A DNA stretch of 64,000 bases from Diprion similis (Eukaryota; Arthropoda; Insecta; Hymenoptera; Diprionidae), in the NCBI RefSeq assembly GCF_021155765.1, contig NC_060112.1:25014001-25078000 (forward strand), read 5' to 3'. Under the pieces are notes generated by a model. It saw nothing but the letters and a program-made list of their open reading frames with translations, made no database searches and was not told the DNA's origin. The first letter of the stretch is position 1. Each line of letters opens with the position of its first letter. This document shows, one piece after another, positions 1 to 12,600 of the stretch. A program made the position numbers and the translations under genes.

Positions 1-796
1 CTGAGGATCGCTAAACGCTTCTTATACCTGTACATATAGGTATAATATATATCACCAATCGGAATTCAGAATGAATGAAAGAATGTATTCTTGGAGCATT
101 CACCTTGAATAAATTACATAAGTTAAAAACCAATGATTGTGTATTTTCTATAATCCTTTCATAAGTTTTTCCTTACTAAGTTAGCGACCTGTTCTAGTGT
201 CGGGGTTTAACCAGAATCGAGTACGTCACTACTAAAGGTGCAATGTACTGCAGCTGTGAGTCAATTATGTGCCATCCTTTACAAGAGCACGGACTGACCA
301 TACACGGTGACCCATCCGTTGCGATACTGGTTGCCTGTGGTCAAAAGAAATGTGAATATTTAATCAGCGCTTCTAGTTTTCTGTCACTCCATGTTTTTTC
401 CGTAACTTCTCGGTATCATGCTTGTAATTTTTATTACCCTAGCACGCTAAAATTCAGGAAAGACCAGGAACTCGTTCGCCTTGGAAATGTAGGGTCTTGA
501 TCTTTTTCTGAATCCGCGGCAACTTAACGCGTTATTAATACAGAGTACAAAAAATGTAGAGACAAGAAGCAGAAATGTCTAGAAGCAAGCGCGTCGAAAT
601 TATCATATCAAAGCAATACGTTTTTCATCGGAAACTTATCGACTACAGCGCCCTTCATTCCCGTTCGAGTCAACTAATCTAACAAGAGAATACGGAATCC
701 ATCAAAAAATGGAGAGAACTGATAAACTTTGACATTAATGTGCTGCTATGAAGTGGTAAATAAGAAATTAGAATTTCCAAACTAAGAGCGTTAGTC
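1..796. other. upstream region of CFAP69, no gene seen
   Basis: AT-rich sequence ahead of the CFAP69 start codon. Short open frames here (for example 243-500 on +) have no recognisable domain and look like chance. The 5' untranslated region and promoter of CFAP69 probably lie here, but I see no clear TATA or initiator element. It may also hold the end of a neighbouring gene to the left. Confidence 0.5.
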
Positions 797-3700
797 ATGG
801 CGGGTAAAGGTTCAAACAACTTGAATCAAAGTCCATGTGATGTGTCGAAACTCTGTCGCTGCCCAGATCTCACTAGGAGTAAACTGAAACCTTTGGAAGG
901 CGTGGGTATGAATTGTCGCAAAAAAGACTTGAGTAGCACGATAAAAAAGCTCGTGGAACTCGTCTCTGATCCGGTGACCAGTATCAACACTTTCAGAATT
1001 TGTCAGCACTTGGACGACTTTATCAGTCTCAACAACAAGCAGGCATTCGTATCCTTCGTTTAGTAAATAAAACGCGATTTTTCCAGTCACTGGTAAATTT
1101 CTTAGAGGACTTAATCCCGATTAATCCGATTTCCTTAACCGGTTGGTCCTCAGTACGTAAAAGACCTAGACGACATAATGTGCATTCTCGAGTTCCTGGC
1201 GCTGCAAGCGCAACATGTTGCAGAGTACCAAAAGTACCTGAATGAGATACTGGATCTATGTGGAATGCCTCCGCTGTTGAAAAAATCGTCGGAGGGACTT
1301 TTCTGCGTGGAAGTACTTGAGCACTACTTCACCTTGTTCGCTTATCTCCTGGTGATCCTACCAACGGTCCCCGAGATTTTTATGGTCCACGAAGCGATCC
1401 ATAGACTTCTTGGCAGGAAAAAAGTGGGCCACATTGCCACCGTCAAGTTGGATCACTGTCATCGCGCCGTCGAGGGATCCATTTTACCTGTTATCATGAC
1501 GGAGATGCTTGAAATCGCAACTGACGAAATTCTTCCCAGGATGTTAGAGACCACCTTGCTGGTTGTTTCCATATCACACAAATGTTGTACGTTTAATGGA
1601 TTTTCTACAATACTGCTTCTAGATCAATTACTCGAACTTTCATCCTCCGCCTCAGGTTACAGAATGATGGAGGCTGGAGTTTTTGAGCACATTCTGATCC
1701 GCCTTGATCGCAATCATGCCACCAGACCGAAGCACAAACCGACACCAGAAATCCCAGAGAACGAATTGGGGGCGAACTGTCAGCCGGAGTTAGTGTTACT
1801 GATATCGAACATCATATGGACGCTGTTGGATTCCGTAATGTCGCCGGAAACGTTGGCAAAAGATATAAATATCTTGGTAAAACCGCCGTCCCAATCCGCG
1901 ATGTGGTAATTTCATTCGCTAAACTAACCCAGCGTTGTTCATTCGATTTCAAGAATCTGTTAACAAAGCTTTTCTGAACCTTCCGCAGGAGTCTTCGTCA
2001 TGCGTTTAAACGAGAAGTTCGCTGTGCTGGTCGGAATCGGAGCAGCGTCACTTTGAGAAATGACTTGGCAGCTATAATGTTAGCAGTCCTTACCACTCTT
2101 CCCGATTGGAAATTTGTCCAGTCTGGACTGGCCGAGGACCTCGTGATTCTCGCTGTAGCGACTGAATTCGGGACCGAAAACACGTGGGCGAGTAGCGTGA
2201 GGCTCGGTAATTCTAACGAGGATTTTCGGTTTAAAAAAATCCTGACCTTGATCATGTGTTATTTGAGCAAAATAGGAGCTAGTGTGGAGGTGAGAAAGAT
2301 TTTGAACTATGATTCTGTAGGTAGGATAACTCCTCATCTTACTGCAGATCATGAAGCAGAGAAGGCTTATGGCGAGTATTTTGAGTTCGATCAATCCAGA
2401 CGTCAAAGGAATGAATAAATTGTTATCTGAAATACAGTTCTGGGACTTACATAAGTACGCTTTATACGCGCTTGCAGTTCTTCTTCCGCAGATGCCTGAG
2501 AAGTTCATTGAATACAGAGGAACTAATAGGTACTAGCAGCTGCTATCGGATCAGTGATGAAAAATTGGGTAAACCTGGTGAGTAAATTGATTGTTTTCAG
2601 GTTACTGATGATCCTCGAATGGAGTATGCTGAAGCGATGCGATTCTCACAATCAGCTAATTTTAAACTGCATGAAAACGATAAACGCCATCATCCTGAGC
2701 GATAAAGAAATTATTCGCAAAGATTTCCAAGATCAGGGTGCGGTTGGGACAGTTTTTAGTTAGTATGCTTAATGTATTTATCGCAATAGAGATAGTTGCG
2801 GTATGACAACTGATGATAACATGTCTTGCACGCTTATTAGAAATTATCCACTTTGTCCTCTCCGTGAACGTTATTAACTCTGAACATCAACGTATATTGA
2901 CTCACGCGATGATGATTCTGGAGGCTCTGATCAAGAACAATAAGCCTTATCAGACGATGTACGGAGAACAAGGTATTAAAATGGTACTGAGACTACTGCA
3001 TAGATGCTTTTACGACAAAACCGAGCTGCGCTTCGAGCCAGACAGCAGGTAAAGAACAAAAATAAAATTAACAAAGCAAAACGGACATTAATGTTCAAGT
3101 GCAGACTTGCAATCGCGGTAGGTATGTTCATCTGGGAATGCATAGTGTGGTGTTCGCCGAACTTGAGGATGTTCGTTGAACGGGGCGGGGTTTACCTCAT
3201 CCTTGACATCATAGATACAACGATTTTCCCCGTTCGTGTCGTTTTCTTGGGCGCTCTTTGCGACATGTGTGACGAGGGAGGCTATGAGACAGAATTCTGC
3301 ACTTGGAGAGGTCAGAACAAAGAACTGGGCCTCATGTCATTGCTAACTAAAATATGGAGGGAAGAAGAAACGAAGATCAGGGCTAAGAGGACTGAAGATG
3401 GTTGCATTGATGGTTATTTTTATGAAACAGTTCGAAATGTCCCTCAAGAGAAAACTTCATTGACTTGCCATGGAGTACCATGCTTTTTTAAACCTCTTTC
3501 TGATAAAAAAAAAAATAGAATAGAAAAATTAGAAATTTTCAACCAAGAAAGGACAATGACACAGAATGATTATTAAAATTGTGAAAAATATACACCTCGA
3601 TCTCTTTCAACAGATCTCGAGTTGCCATTAATGGGTGTAAATCAGTGGTTCGCCACGTTTCATGGAAAGTGTTCCCAAACGACGAGTCCAGCGTTAGAAG

Positions 3701-4718
3701 ACATGATAGGATCGTGTCGACCGAAAATATACGCGATTCGTAAAATTCTCGAACGTAACACGGAGAGATACGAGATAGCACAGAATCACTACAGAATACT
3801 TTTACAAGAAATACCCATGGAAGATCAGGTGATTTTAGAGCCAGAAATATTGATCGTAACTTCCACAATTCTAATTAATGATGACTGTTTTATAATTTGC
3901 TTCAATATCCGTATAGATTACGATGCTGCTAATAGATCACTACTTTGGGATGAAACAGGGACAAGTATGGGTAGAAGTTTACAGAGACATTCACAGGATT
4001 GGACTGGTGCCGATCCGCACAGACGGTGAGATGATATTTCTGATGCTCCAGAGGCAACAAAGGCGAGCTCTGTTTATCAAGGACAGTCAGGATGCTATCT
4101 TGAGGGCGGCAAGAGAGGCTGAACTTCGGAAAGAAAAGGCGATGTACAAAGAAATCATAGATTCGAAGCTCGCACCGACACTGGACGCCTTGCACCAGAT
4201 CGATTTCATATCCAGAACTACCGACCCGAGGTTTATGAGCCGCAGCAAAAATCGCCAGCGAGCGGAAGTCGAACGTGAGCTTCATTTTCCGGTGGATGTG
4301 GATCCCCAATCCTGCCACAGAACGTTTCTCGGGAAAACAAATGTTACGGTGAGTATCCCTTAAATATTCAGACTCATTATACGAGTTCCGATGCGATCGT
4401 ATTTGCGAAATTCGGCTCCAAGTCTGCAGCTAAGCTTTGTGTAAGTAATTTGCATATTGCGCGCGCCATCAGCCAATCGCCTCGTTACAGTAATGGATTC
4501 ATTAAATTCCACAGGCCATAATGAATCACCAGCACACTATACAAAGTGAAGCGCTTGTTAACGCTGAGCCTGACGAATATAAACTGATGCCCGTGTCGCC
4601 TTCAATATCTGGTTGTACAACCCCGTCTATCGTCGCCGAAGCTTCAGACGAGCTTTCGTGTCGTGCATGCTTCATGTCCAACGTACCATGCTTTCATCAC
4701 GAACGGCAACCGCATTGA
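797..4718 (+). CDS. CFAP69: Cilia- and flagella-associated protein 69 (CFAP69) orthologue, ten coding exons, about 1003 aa
   Basis: Proposed coding exons: 797-1048, 1154-1905, 1989-2289, 2348-2529, 2601-2758, 2841-3048, 3105-3412, 3614-3828, 3917-4348 and 4515-4718. They sum to 3012 nt and join in phase. The product is an alpha-helical, armadillo-like repeat protein. It aligns from memory with vertebrate CFAP69 (about 940 aa) along most of its length. The clearest stretches are the block starting LRNDL at about 2055, the LSNSNEDF-like block near 2205 (here LGNSNEDFRFKK), the KIWREEE block near 3350 and the GQVWVEVYRDI block near 3960. In vertebrates CFAP69 is needed for sperm flagellum assembly and acts in olfactory cilia; in an insect, sperm tails and chordotonal cilia are the likely sites (inference). 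The last exon (68 codons) adds a Ser/Cys/His-containing tail that I cannot align to the vertebrate protein. The weakest splice calls are the first donor (1049), the exon 5 donor (2759) and the 56-bp intron 3049-3104. The start ATG is the first in an open frame that matches the family. Confidence 0.88.
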
Positions 4719-5852
4719 AAACTGTATTCAATAACCCACTAGGATCATGTCTGAAGGATATTGGCCAGTTTCCACAGCTCAGCTTCAATTTATCTCACGC
4801 CAAACCGTGGAGCTTCCGACCAAACTAAGTTGCACAACACAGTACAGCTAACAGCGTCTATTTTTAAGTATTCCAGGTGCATGTAGTAGACAAAAAATAA
4901 TTCGATAAAAAATATGTCGCGCATATTGTGAGCGTGGGTGCAGCAAACAGATGTTAGTGGAAATAATCGCATAGACTGAAATTTTTTTGCAGTATCATTA
5001 TAAAGTTCAAGGTGTAGGCATTTGTTTCAAGCCATATATTGCACGCTTTATAATTGTTTGTGGAAATCGCATAATTACACGTTTGCAAAATGTACTATAT
5101 ATACACGTTCGATTTAATATGAGCAAAATTAAATAGTTTATTTTTTATTGGATAAATCCTAATTGGACCAAACGAGGGTTTCATTTTGTTCAGAGCTTAT
5201 CGAATTATCGATTCAACTTTACATCCTGCAATTCGACCTGATTAAATACAAATCCACTTTACGTTAATGAGATGCACAAAAATTTTCAATTAAATCCTGC
5301 GGCCAACATATCTTCACTAAATTTAAAAACATATTAATTACAATTTTCGATGTTTCGATAAATGTTGACGAACAAGCATGCCGAATTACTTTCTTTATTG
5401 ATCAAGATTTTTATTTTGTTCGATACCGAAATGATAGATACACTTGCTTTCAGCGGTAATAAACATACTGTGTTTTCCCGGTTGATCTTCGCCACTCTTT
5501 TCCCTGACGCCGTGTTGTACGCTTCTGCGCATACAGATAAGGCTGGCGAGTTGCTTTTAAATAGGCGGTGTTACATATATGCTCTAAGCATGTATCTGAA
5601 AACCCTGAAAACGTACTGAAAACTAAGTAGCGGAATGAAAATTGTATGGATTGAACCGTCTGAACGATGAAATAAACGAAGCTTAGGTTTTTCATCAACA
5701 CCCAGATGAAATTTCAAAAAATAATAATATGGCGGGATAAATTCATTTGAATCAAAGCATCTCACGATAGGCAAGCTGCATATCGAACGTAGTCCAGGTT
5801 CCGTGAAGTGTTTGTGGTTGTGTTTTCACGAGGGACGGCCGACGGAGCCAAA
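4719..5852. other. intergenic region between CFAP69 and mRpL47
   Basis: About 1.1 kb of AT-rich DNA between two genes on the + strand. It should carry the CFAP69 3' untranslated region (an ATTAAA stands at 5128-5133) and the mRpL47 promoter and leader. The open frames at 5362-5619 (+) and 5450-5701 (-) show no domain and are treated as chance. Confidence 0.5.
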
Positions 5853-7411
5853 ATGGCAACCCTGACAAAAGTCGTGAATATTTCGAGGGCGATAAGTAAT
5901 GTTTCGAAACTTTTTACAAACTCCACATTATCGCCAAATATTAGATGCACGTCAGTTCCGGTGTCGCATTTAAGGTATGCACTTGAATTGTCTTTTTTTA
6001 ATTCATCTAGCGTTGTTAGAGAATACATAACCTAATTAAATTTTTCACTGTGATTATTTTTACCGGGTTCAATAAATCACGACAACACATTATACAGAAA
6101 GGATTTTGTACGTGATATGCTGAGAATATATTAAATCGATGATTGTCCTAGATTTTTTATCAGTTTATTGTACCTGGAAATTTGGTCCGTACTGTTTTCA
6201 TTTCAGTTTTTACTATTCACGACTTATTTTTTGCAAATTTCTTCGAGGATTGTGTATCGACGTAGAAAATCCTCGAGCAAGCAAAGTTTCTGCTCAGTAA
6301 TCGTCAGACATTTTTCAAACCAGTTTATAATTTGATTTAGAGCACCTTATTATGGATGCGCCTACGTTCACACAACACCAAGACGAAGTGATCTTATGGA
6401 TTTCTTTGATGAAAAAAAGAATTGGGGTGAACTGGACGTGAAAGTTGGACGAGCTTGGAGGAAGGATGAATTGAGAATTAAAAGTAATGAAGATCTTCAC
6501 AAATTATGGTTTGTTTTATGTATACTAAATCCCTACTAAATTATTCGGAGGCTTATAAAATTCTAATTACTTTTATCGTCTTCAGGTTTGTTTTACTGAA
6601 AGAACGCAACATGCTTATGACAATGGAACATGCTGCCAAGAAAGATTATGAGACTTTCCAAAACCCAGAACGAAAATATAAAGTTGAAGAAAGCATGACT
6701 AATCTGGAAACAGTTGTCCGCGAAAGAAATAAAGCTTACCATCTCCTTGAAACTGGTGAGGATGGAGAGCGTCCAGGAAGATTGGTTAACAATCAACTAG
6801 GTATAAATCTGTCATTCTTAATGGCACCAGTAACTGGTCAAAAGATCATTTCTCCATTTTACATTTTGTATTACTAAGGCAGTTATTTTTTTCAAAATTA
6901 TTATGATTATTATCGTTAGTAAAGATTATCACATAACAATTCTTCCCCAGGCATGAAGTATTATTACCGTATGTCTGAACACGCCATTCCCAGATTCATG
7001 AACAATAAATGGAGAGAAACGCACAAGTTTGGGTATAGCGGCAATGCTGCTCACAAATTCCGCAAACTTTACAGAGAAAAGTTATGGAACGAAAAACGCA
7101 AGGCCAGAAAGTAAGTATTCCTCATTAAATAACATTAAATATTTGATCGGGTGTAGATACTCAAAGGATATTTTCAGGATTTTATCATCCAAAAACATTC
7201 TGTCAAGATGCATCATCTTTTCAAAATTTTTCACACAATTATCACAAATTCATTAATGTGAATTTTCAGCCGTGACCGTAACCACGTAATGCATCTGATG
7301 AAACGATTCCCCAACTTGGATCTAGAGGCTGTAAAACAACAGTATCCTGGCGTTGATATCGAGAACATTAAATCGCATAAAAAAGCACAGGGACACTTCG
7401 TGCCTCAGTAA
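5853..7411 (+). CDS. mRpL47: Mitochondrial large ribosomal subunit protein uL29m (mRpL47), five coding exons, about 268 aa
   Basis: Exons 5853-5974, 6341-6508, 6586-6800, 6951-7110 and 7270-7411 sum to 807 nt and keep frame, with GT/AG at every junction. The protein belongs to the MRP-L47 family, the mitochondrial relative of bacterial L29, and sits in the mitoribosome large subunit near the exit tunnel. Visible support: a basic N-terminus suited to mitochondrial import; the family block [14 protein letters not shown] (about residue 50); the L29 signature [19 protein letters not shown] across the exon 2/3 junction; and the C-terminal stretch ending GHFVPQ. The length is close to the usual 250-270 aa. 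The ATG at 5853 was chosen because it begins a transit-peptide-like sequence; an in-frame ATG at 5808 would add 15 residues. Two AATAAA signals follow at 7450 and 7464. Confidence 0.95.
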
Positions 7412-7449
7412 TCGCGTAACGGTGTAGATAATTTGGCAATATTATTGTA

Positions 7450-7469
7450 AATAAAAGTTTGGAAATAAA
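7450..7469 (+). other. polyadenylation signals of mRpL47
   Basis: Two AATAAA hexamers, at 7450-7455 and 7464-7469, lie 39 and 53 nt after the mRpL47 stop codon. This is the expected position for 3' end formation of a short 3' untranslated region. Confidence 0.7.
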
Positions 7470-9638
7470 TGGTCATCCAGCGAATCGTGTTTAACTTTTT
7501 TCTTTTTTTCCTCCTTAGAGAATACGTATGTACCTGTAAGTCAGAGGATAAAAATAAAAACTTTAAAACTTATTTGACTAGTTTATATAATTTAACTTTG
7601 TTTCTTTACAGAATATATTTCGAATTTTGAATTATAATTCTGAACAGTTTGTGTGAAGATAGGATAAGTATCTTTTGACACTTTCCATCCAGACAATGAA
7701 ACAAAATTTACAAACCAAGTTTGGTATTCCTTATTGTATATGTATTTTTGAGGATCACAAATACTTGATATTTATAGGTATATTTTGGTTGATTTATGTA
7801 TACTCTGAATTACCAACTATTATTGTTTAAACCTTAATGTCGTATCGTAAACCTATCTTCCGATCACATTTCTGTCAAGCATGTTGACTAATGGATGTTT
7901 TTGCTGTACGATTTATAAATCGATAACAAAATCATACATCGCTGACAAAATTTCACCAAATTTCACCAAAACTTTTCTATTAATAAAAATAAGGCGTTTT
8001 CGTAACTGTGGGGACATGAAACACGTATGTTTTCTAAATTAAATAGATAATGAATAGTCACTGAAATTATGCAATTAATCGGTACGTTTATGGAAACTAT
8101 AATTTCGACGCAGCGGTACAATAACGTGATTATTATCAAACAATTAAAGCACCTTATTACATATAATACATTTTACTATTCTCCACTGTACCCGTAAATT
8201 AAAAACTATAAATAAAAAATTGATTATAATATTATCGATTTCCGTTTTAGACAATAAAAAATAAATTTACAATTAACTAAACACAACCCTATTTGTAGCC
8301 TCGCCTTTTCATGAATGAATTAACTACGCTAAAGATTTTGCTTTCGAATTTTTCTTAAATTACTATGAAAACTGCTATAAACTGATAAAAAAACATTATG
8401 TACTGTGTTAGGAATGTTAGTATTCATGTTGTACTAATGTTAATTATACGCCTCTACATGTATTTATTATAATTATGCATCATGTATAATATAGAGTATT
8501 ATCTTTGTTAAAGTTGTTGAATATAACTCCGTCGGGCATTGTGATGTTTAATATTTATTACTATCATGACGAGTTGCTTGAAAGACTTCCGACTAAAATG
8601 CGTATTTAAATAATTCTTTGAGTATAAGGGTGAGTATAGGTATATAATATAGACACTCATTGCATTATTGGTAATGATAATTAATTTACAATTGCCAGCT
8701 CGTACAGTCTTCTCTAGAGCCTGAAATACGGATTATTATCTCTAATGGTTAGCAAAAAAATAAAAATAAAAAATATTGCACTGGATTAATAACTTCACGT
8801 ATAAAAACATTAGGGTTAACTTAGTTTCCTTTATCCCTTTAATAGACAGAACAACTGCATTTTCCGAGATGAGAATCTTCGCTTCTTTGTAACAGTCTGT
8901 CAAATCTGCCTTTCACTTTACTTTGTACATGAAAATATAATTACGAACACCATCTAGCTTGCAACTTTAGGATTCTTGCATTGACGGGAGTCAAAGCATT
9001 TTACAAAATATCTTGCCGAAATTTTGTTTCACAGCAATTATTGTATGGTGAATAAATAATGAATCACAAGAATTATAAAATTATTTCATTCTATCAAAGT
9101 ACCTATTTCTCAGAAATCTCTGATACCGGTTCAAAATAAATAATTACAGTCTGTTATTACAGTTGCTAGTATCTGCAATTAATTTTCCAATCATTCAATA
9201 GTTGCCTGCAAATAAACTCACCCATTAACTATGTTAAATAACGATTTCTCCTATTGAATAATTATTAAAACTATTGAAAGCGTATTACCTTGTTGAGACA
9301 ATTATATCAGATGGGCTTTGTATTTATACTATGCAAATACATTAGCATAGAAATAAAGATATAATTTAACTAGATTTGTAACGTGAAAGTTTTTTTTCAA
9401 GTTATTTCACCTAAAATCACAAAACAGACTCCAATTTCCGCTTTCATTCGTAGCGAAGAAATTAATATTTTTCTTCTTCCTTTTTCGTATTGACAAACCG
9501 AGTTTTTTCACGCGTGTTTCGTGCGTTGTATCGAATACTCTGATCATCAATGTAAATCCGTAAAAGCAATTGCAGAATTGTATGATTCTGAAATATCGTG
9601 GTTTGTTAAATATTCTTACTTCGGAGTACATCTACCCG
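7470..9638. other. AT-rich region between the convergent genes mRpL47 and PLEKHM2
   Basis: About 2.2 kb of very AT-rich DNA with no coding signal on either strand. As the flanking genes converge, part of it is probably the PLEKHM2 3' untranslated region. On the minus strand AATAAA hexamers occur (TTTATT on + at 8463 and 8554), but I cannot tell which, if any, is used. Confidence 0.5.
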
Positions 9639-12600
9639 CTACTCGGTTACCATTGGTAGCAGGTGTTGCCAAGCAAGCTCGAGGTCTTTACTCGCGTCTG
9701 AGCAACGGCGATGAAGTTTATCTTGTGGTGGAAGTGTAACCATTGGAAAGTCACCCTGCGTGATCAAGTGAGGAGGCTTAATATCAGTTGTACAACAGAC
9801 AATGGGCATGAGGAGTGAATCAGGTCTTACCATATTTGCATCTGCCCAAAGGGTTTGAAGTACTTCTCGAAAAGTGCACAGTTCTGTATAATTGGTAAAA
9901 TAGATAACCCAATCGCCACTGCTTTCGTGAACTTCTCTGCAGGCAAATTCCTGAAATAAATTAAATAGTTATCATTGTATGAAATATTTCTAGAACAAAT
10001 TACGACACTCACCAGAATGCACCACGACTGTTGAGCTAACGGAACGCGAAACGCTGTCAGATCTTGCACGCAGGCACACGAGAGGGTCTGCCCTCTCTGA
10101 GTACCAGGAAAGGCTTCCTTCATCGCGATTAAATGCCCTGTCGTAGCTACTAGGCTGCACGGTAGGGGTTCCTTCTTTTCCGAACTGTCGAAAAGACCCG
10201 AGGCACTTTGTACGAAACTTTGAAGCCATTCCGAGGCAACGTATTCGTCGGGTGCGGCGAATTGAAAAGATTTGTTTGGTTTGAGAAGTATTTCAAACGT
10301 GTGAGGCCTGTGCGAGTTTGGAATTCTTCTGCACCCTTGACACAGGCCACCTTTCAGTGGGATTGCGCGTTTTGGAAGTCGTTGATTTGAGTCAGTAAAC
10401 ATGTAGACCACTCCACCCTTTAAAACGAAGTATCCAGCTTCCCAGGGGTTAGTCGGAGCATTGGGATACATCGGTTGATAGGTATGGGGTCTGAACATCA
10501 GGTGACCTTCCTTCATCGGACCGCAAGGCGTACTCGGAGGTGACATATGTTCATCTTCCATGTATATGAGACTGTAGTGTTCGATTTTCTCATCCTGAAA
10601 CATAAAATTTTCAAAGTTCCATTTTCGATCTTCCTTGATTTCAGGGTACTTTCGAAGTTTAATCTTACAAACTTACAGGATGTACAGCTGTCTCTTCAAG
10701 GACTGCATGCCGTAGAGTATGCATGTCCTCATATCTCAGCTCCTTGACAGCCGGTAGCTGGGGTTTAGACGGTGAACGACGCATGGCCATTTCTAAATGT
10801 GCGACTAGTTCAGACGTAGTTTGTGAGCTGCCAGTTGAAAACAAGTACTGCATTTCGTAATCGGCGTTCGATATCAGTATCGTTTGTGCGTTTGGTCCAA
10901 TCTTAAGAAATAAAGAGAGATGAGATGCATTATTAAACTCATTTCAATAATCGGGCATATTGTGACAAAGTCGTACAACTTGCAAAAGTGTTCATAACAA
11001 CTAATTGCTAGTATCTTTGAGGGAACTCAAGACTTGTTTGCATAGCTATCGTCAAAAGTGTGGGAAAAGTCAGAGTTAAAAATAATTTTTATACACGCAC
11101 CATAATTACATCGAGCTCATTATATGGAATAACAAATTGATTGCTGTAAGAATGATCCAGTTTTGATCCAGTCAAATACAGTGTTTTATCCGTGAGCAAT
11201 GCCAGCATAGCTTTACTCTCCCCGTTGGTCATATAAGAACTTCTCACTTTGTAGACCTTGTAGAGTTCTTCAGTTTTGTCTCTGTATATATGCCGCTTGA
11301 AAGTTTCTCTGAGTTTCAGCCCTATTTTCTCGCCACTAAACTCCTGCTTTTCAGCTGCAATGTTCTCCTGAATCTCTTTCTCAAGATTATCATTAAAATC
11401 TTTAACTGAATCTTGATTAGCTTTCACCCCTTTGATGTAGAGCGGATTTGTCTTTGGCGGCTTCTTAACTTTCTTTGATTCAAATTTACGCTCGGTAACA
11501 GATCTCAAAAATCTGCTGAGCAGTGAGCTTTTCGACGGTGCTTGACGCAGGGGCTGCGACGTTACCAATTTGTTGGCATCTCCCGATAGTATCGCAGTGA
11601 CGTTACGTTTTTTCAATGGAGACGAAAGATGCCTGCTATTTCTACGATCGTCGATATCCGTAGATGTCGTCGTACTGTCCAAGTCGGACCAATCACTGGA
11701 CCCTGCATACTTTTTCTGATTCAGCTTATTCTCCATCTCAACCTTCGACAGAGCGTCCTCAATGATGTTGCCGCATTGGGTCTCAGCTATGTAAGCCTCC
11801 TGTGCTTCGTTTTCTTCGAGTTCAATCTCTATCTTTGGTCTAAAATTTTTTCCCGGATCTTCTTGACCCTCTGGTGCTCCACGTTCGATCAAGGATAAGT
11901 CACAACTGCACTTGGAATTCTTTTGGCAGGTAGCTTCGCTGCACATCTTTGGTGGAAACAATTTCTTTTCACTATCATTTTCAAAGGTGCTCAAAGACGA
12001 CGCCGACGAATAATAATCCGAATTAGCATTTCGTGTGATAATGTTTTTTTGCACGTAAGGCGAGTCTCCGTGACCGCACCAGCTGTACCGACCTTTTTGC
12101 ACGTCTCTTTTCTGCACGGAATTAGGTGGCAAAAAGCTCATCGAAAAATCTGCATAGTTTTCGTCATCTTCCAGCTTCATAGTCTTTAGTATATCTTCGT
12201 GAAAGCTAACCCGTTTTTTAGTATCGCTGCGCTTCTTTTTGCGCTGCCTTCGTTGCACCACAGGATCCGATCCAGATGACGACATTATGCTGCTATCGGT
12301 CATGTTTATTGTGTTAAGAATGCTGTAAGGTGCTTCCGTATTGTCACAGTCCGATATAGTCATGCTCAGCTCCAAGAGATTAGTGTCATTGTTTATGACG
12401 TACGAGTTTCGAGGATCTATATTTTTCTTGAAACAGTAGCTGCCGTCTCCATAAAGGCTGTATCTTTTGTTAAGATCTTTGGCGCTGTTTTCAAACTCGT
12501 TATTCACTACTTTGTCAAGCTTTGAATCATCCAGACTTTTGCTGTAGAAACTGAAATCCTTCAGAGTATCTAGACTGGAGCAGTTTAGTTCGCTTTCTTC

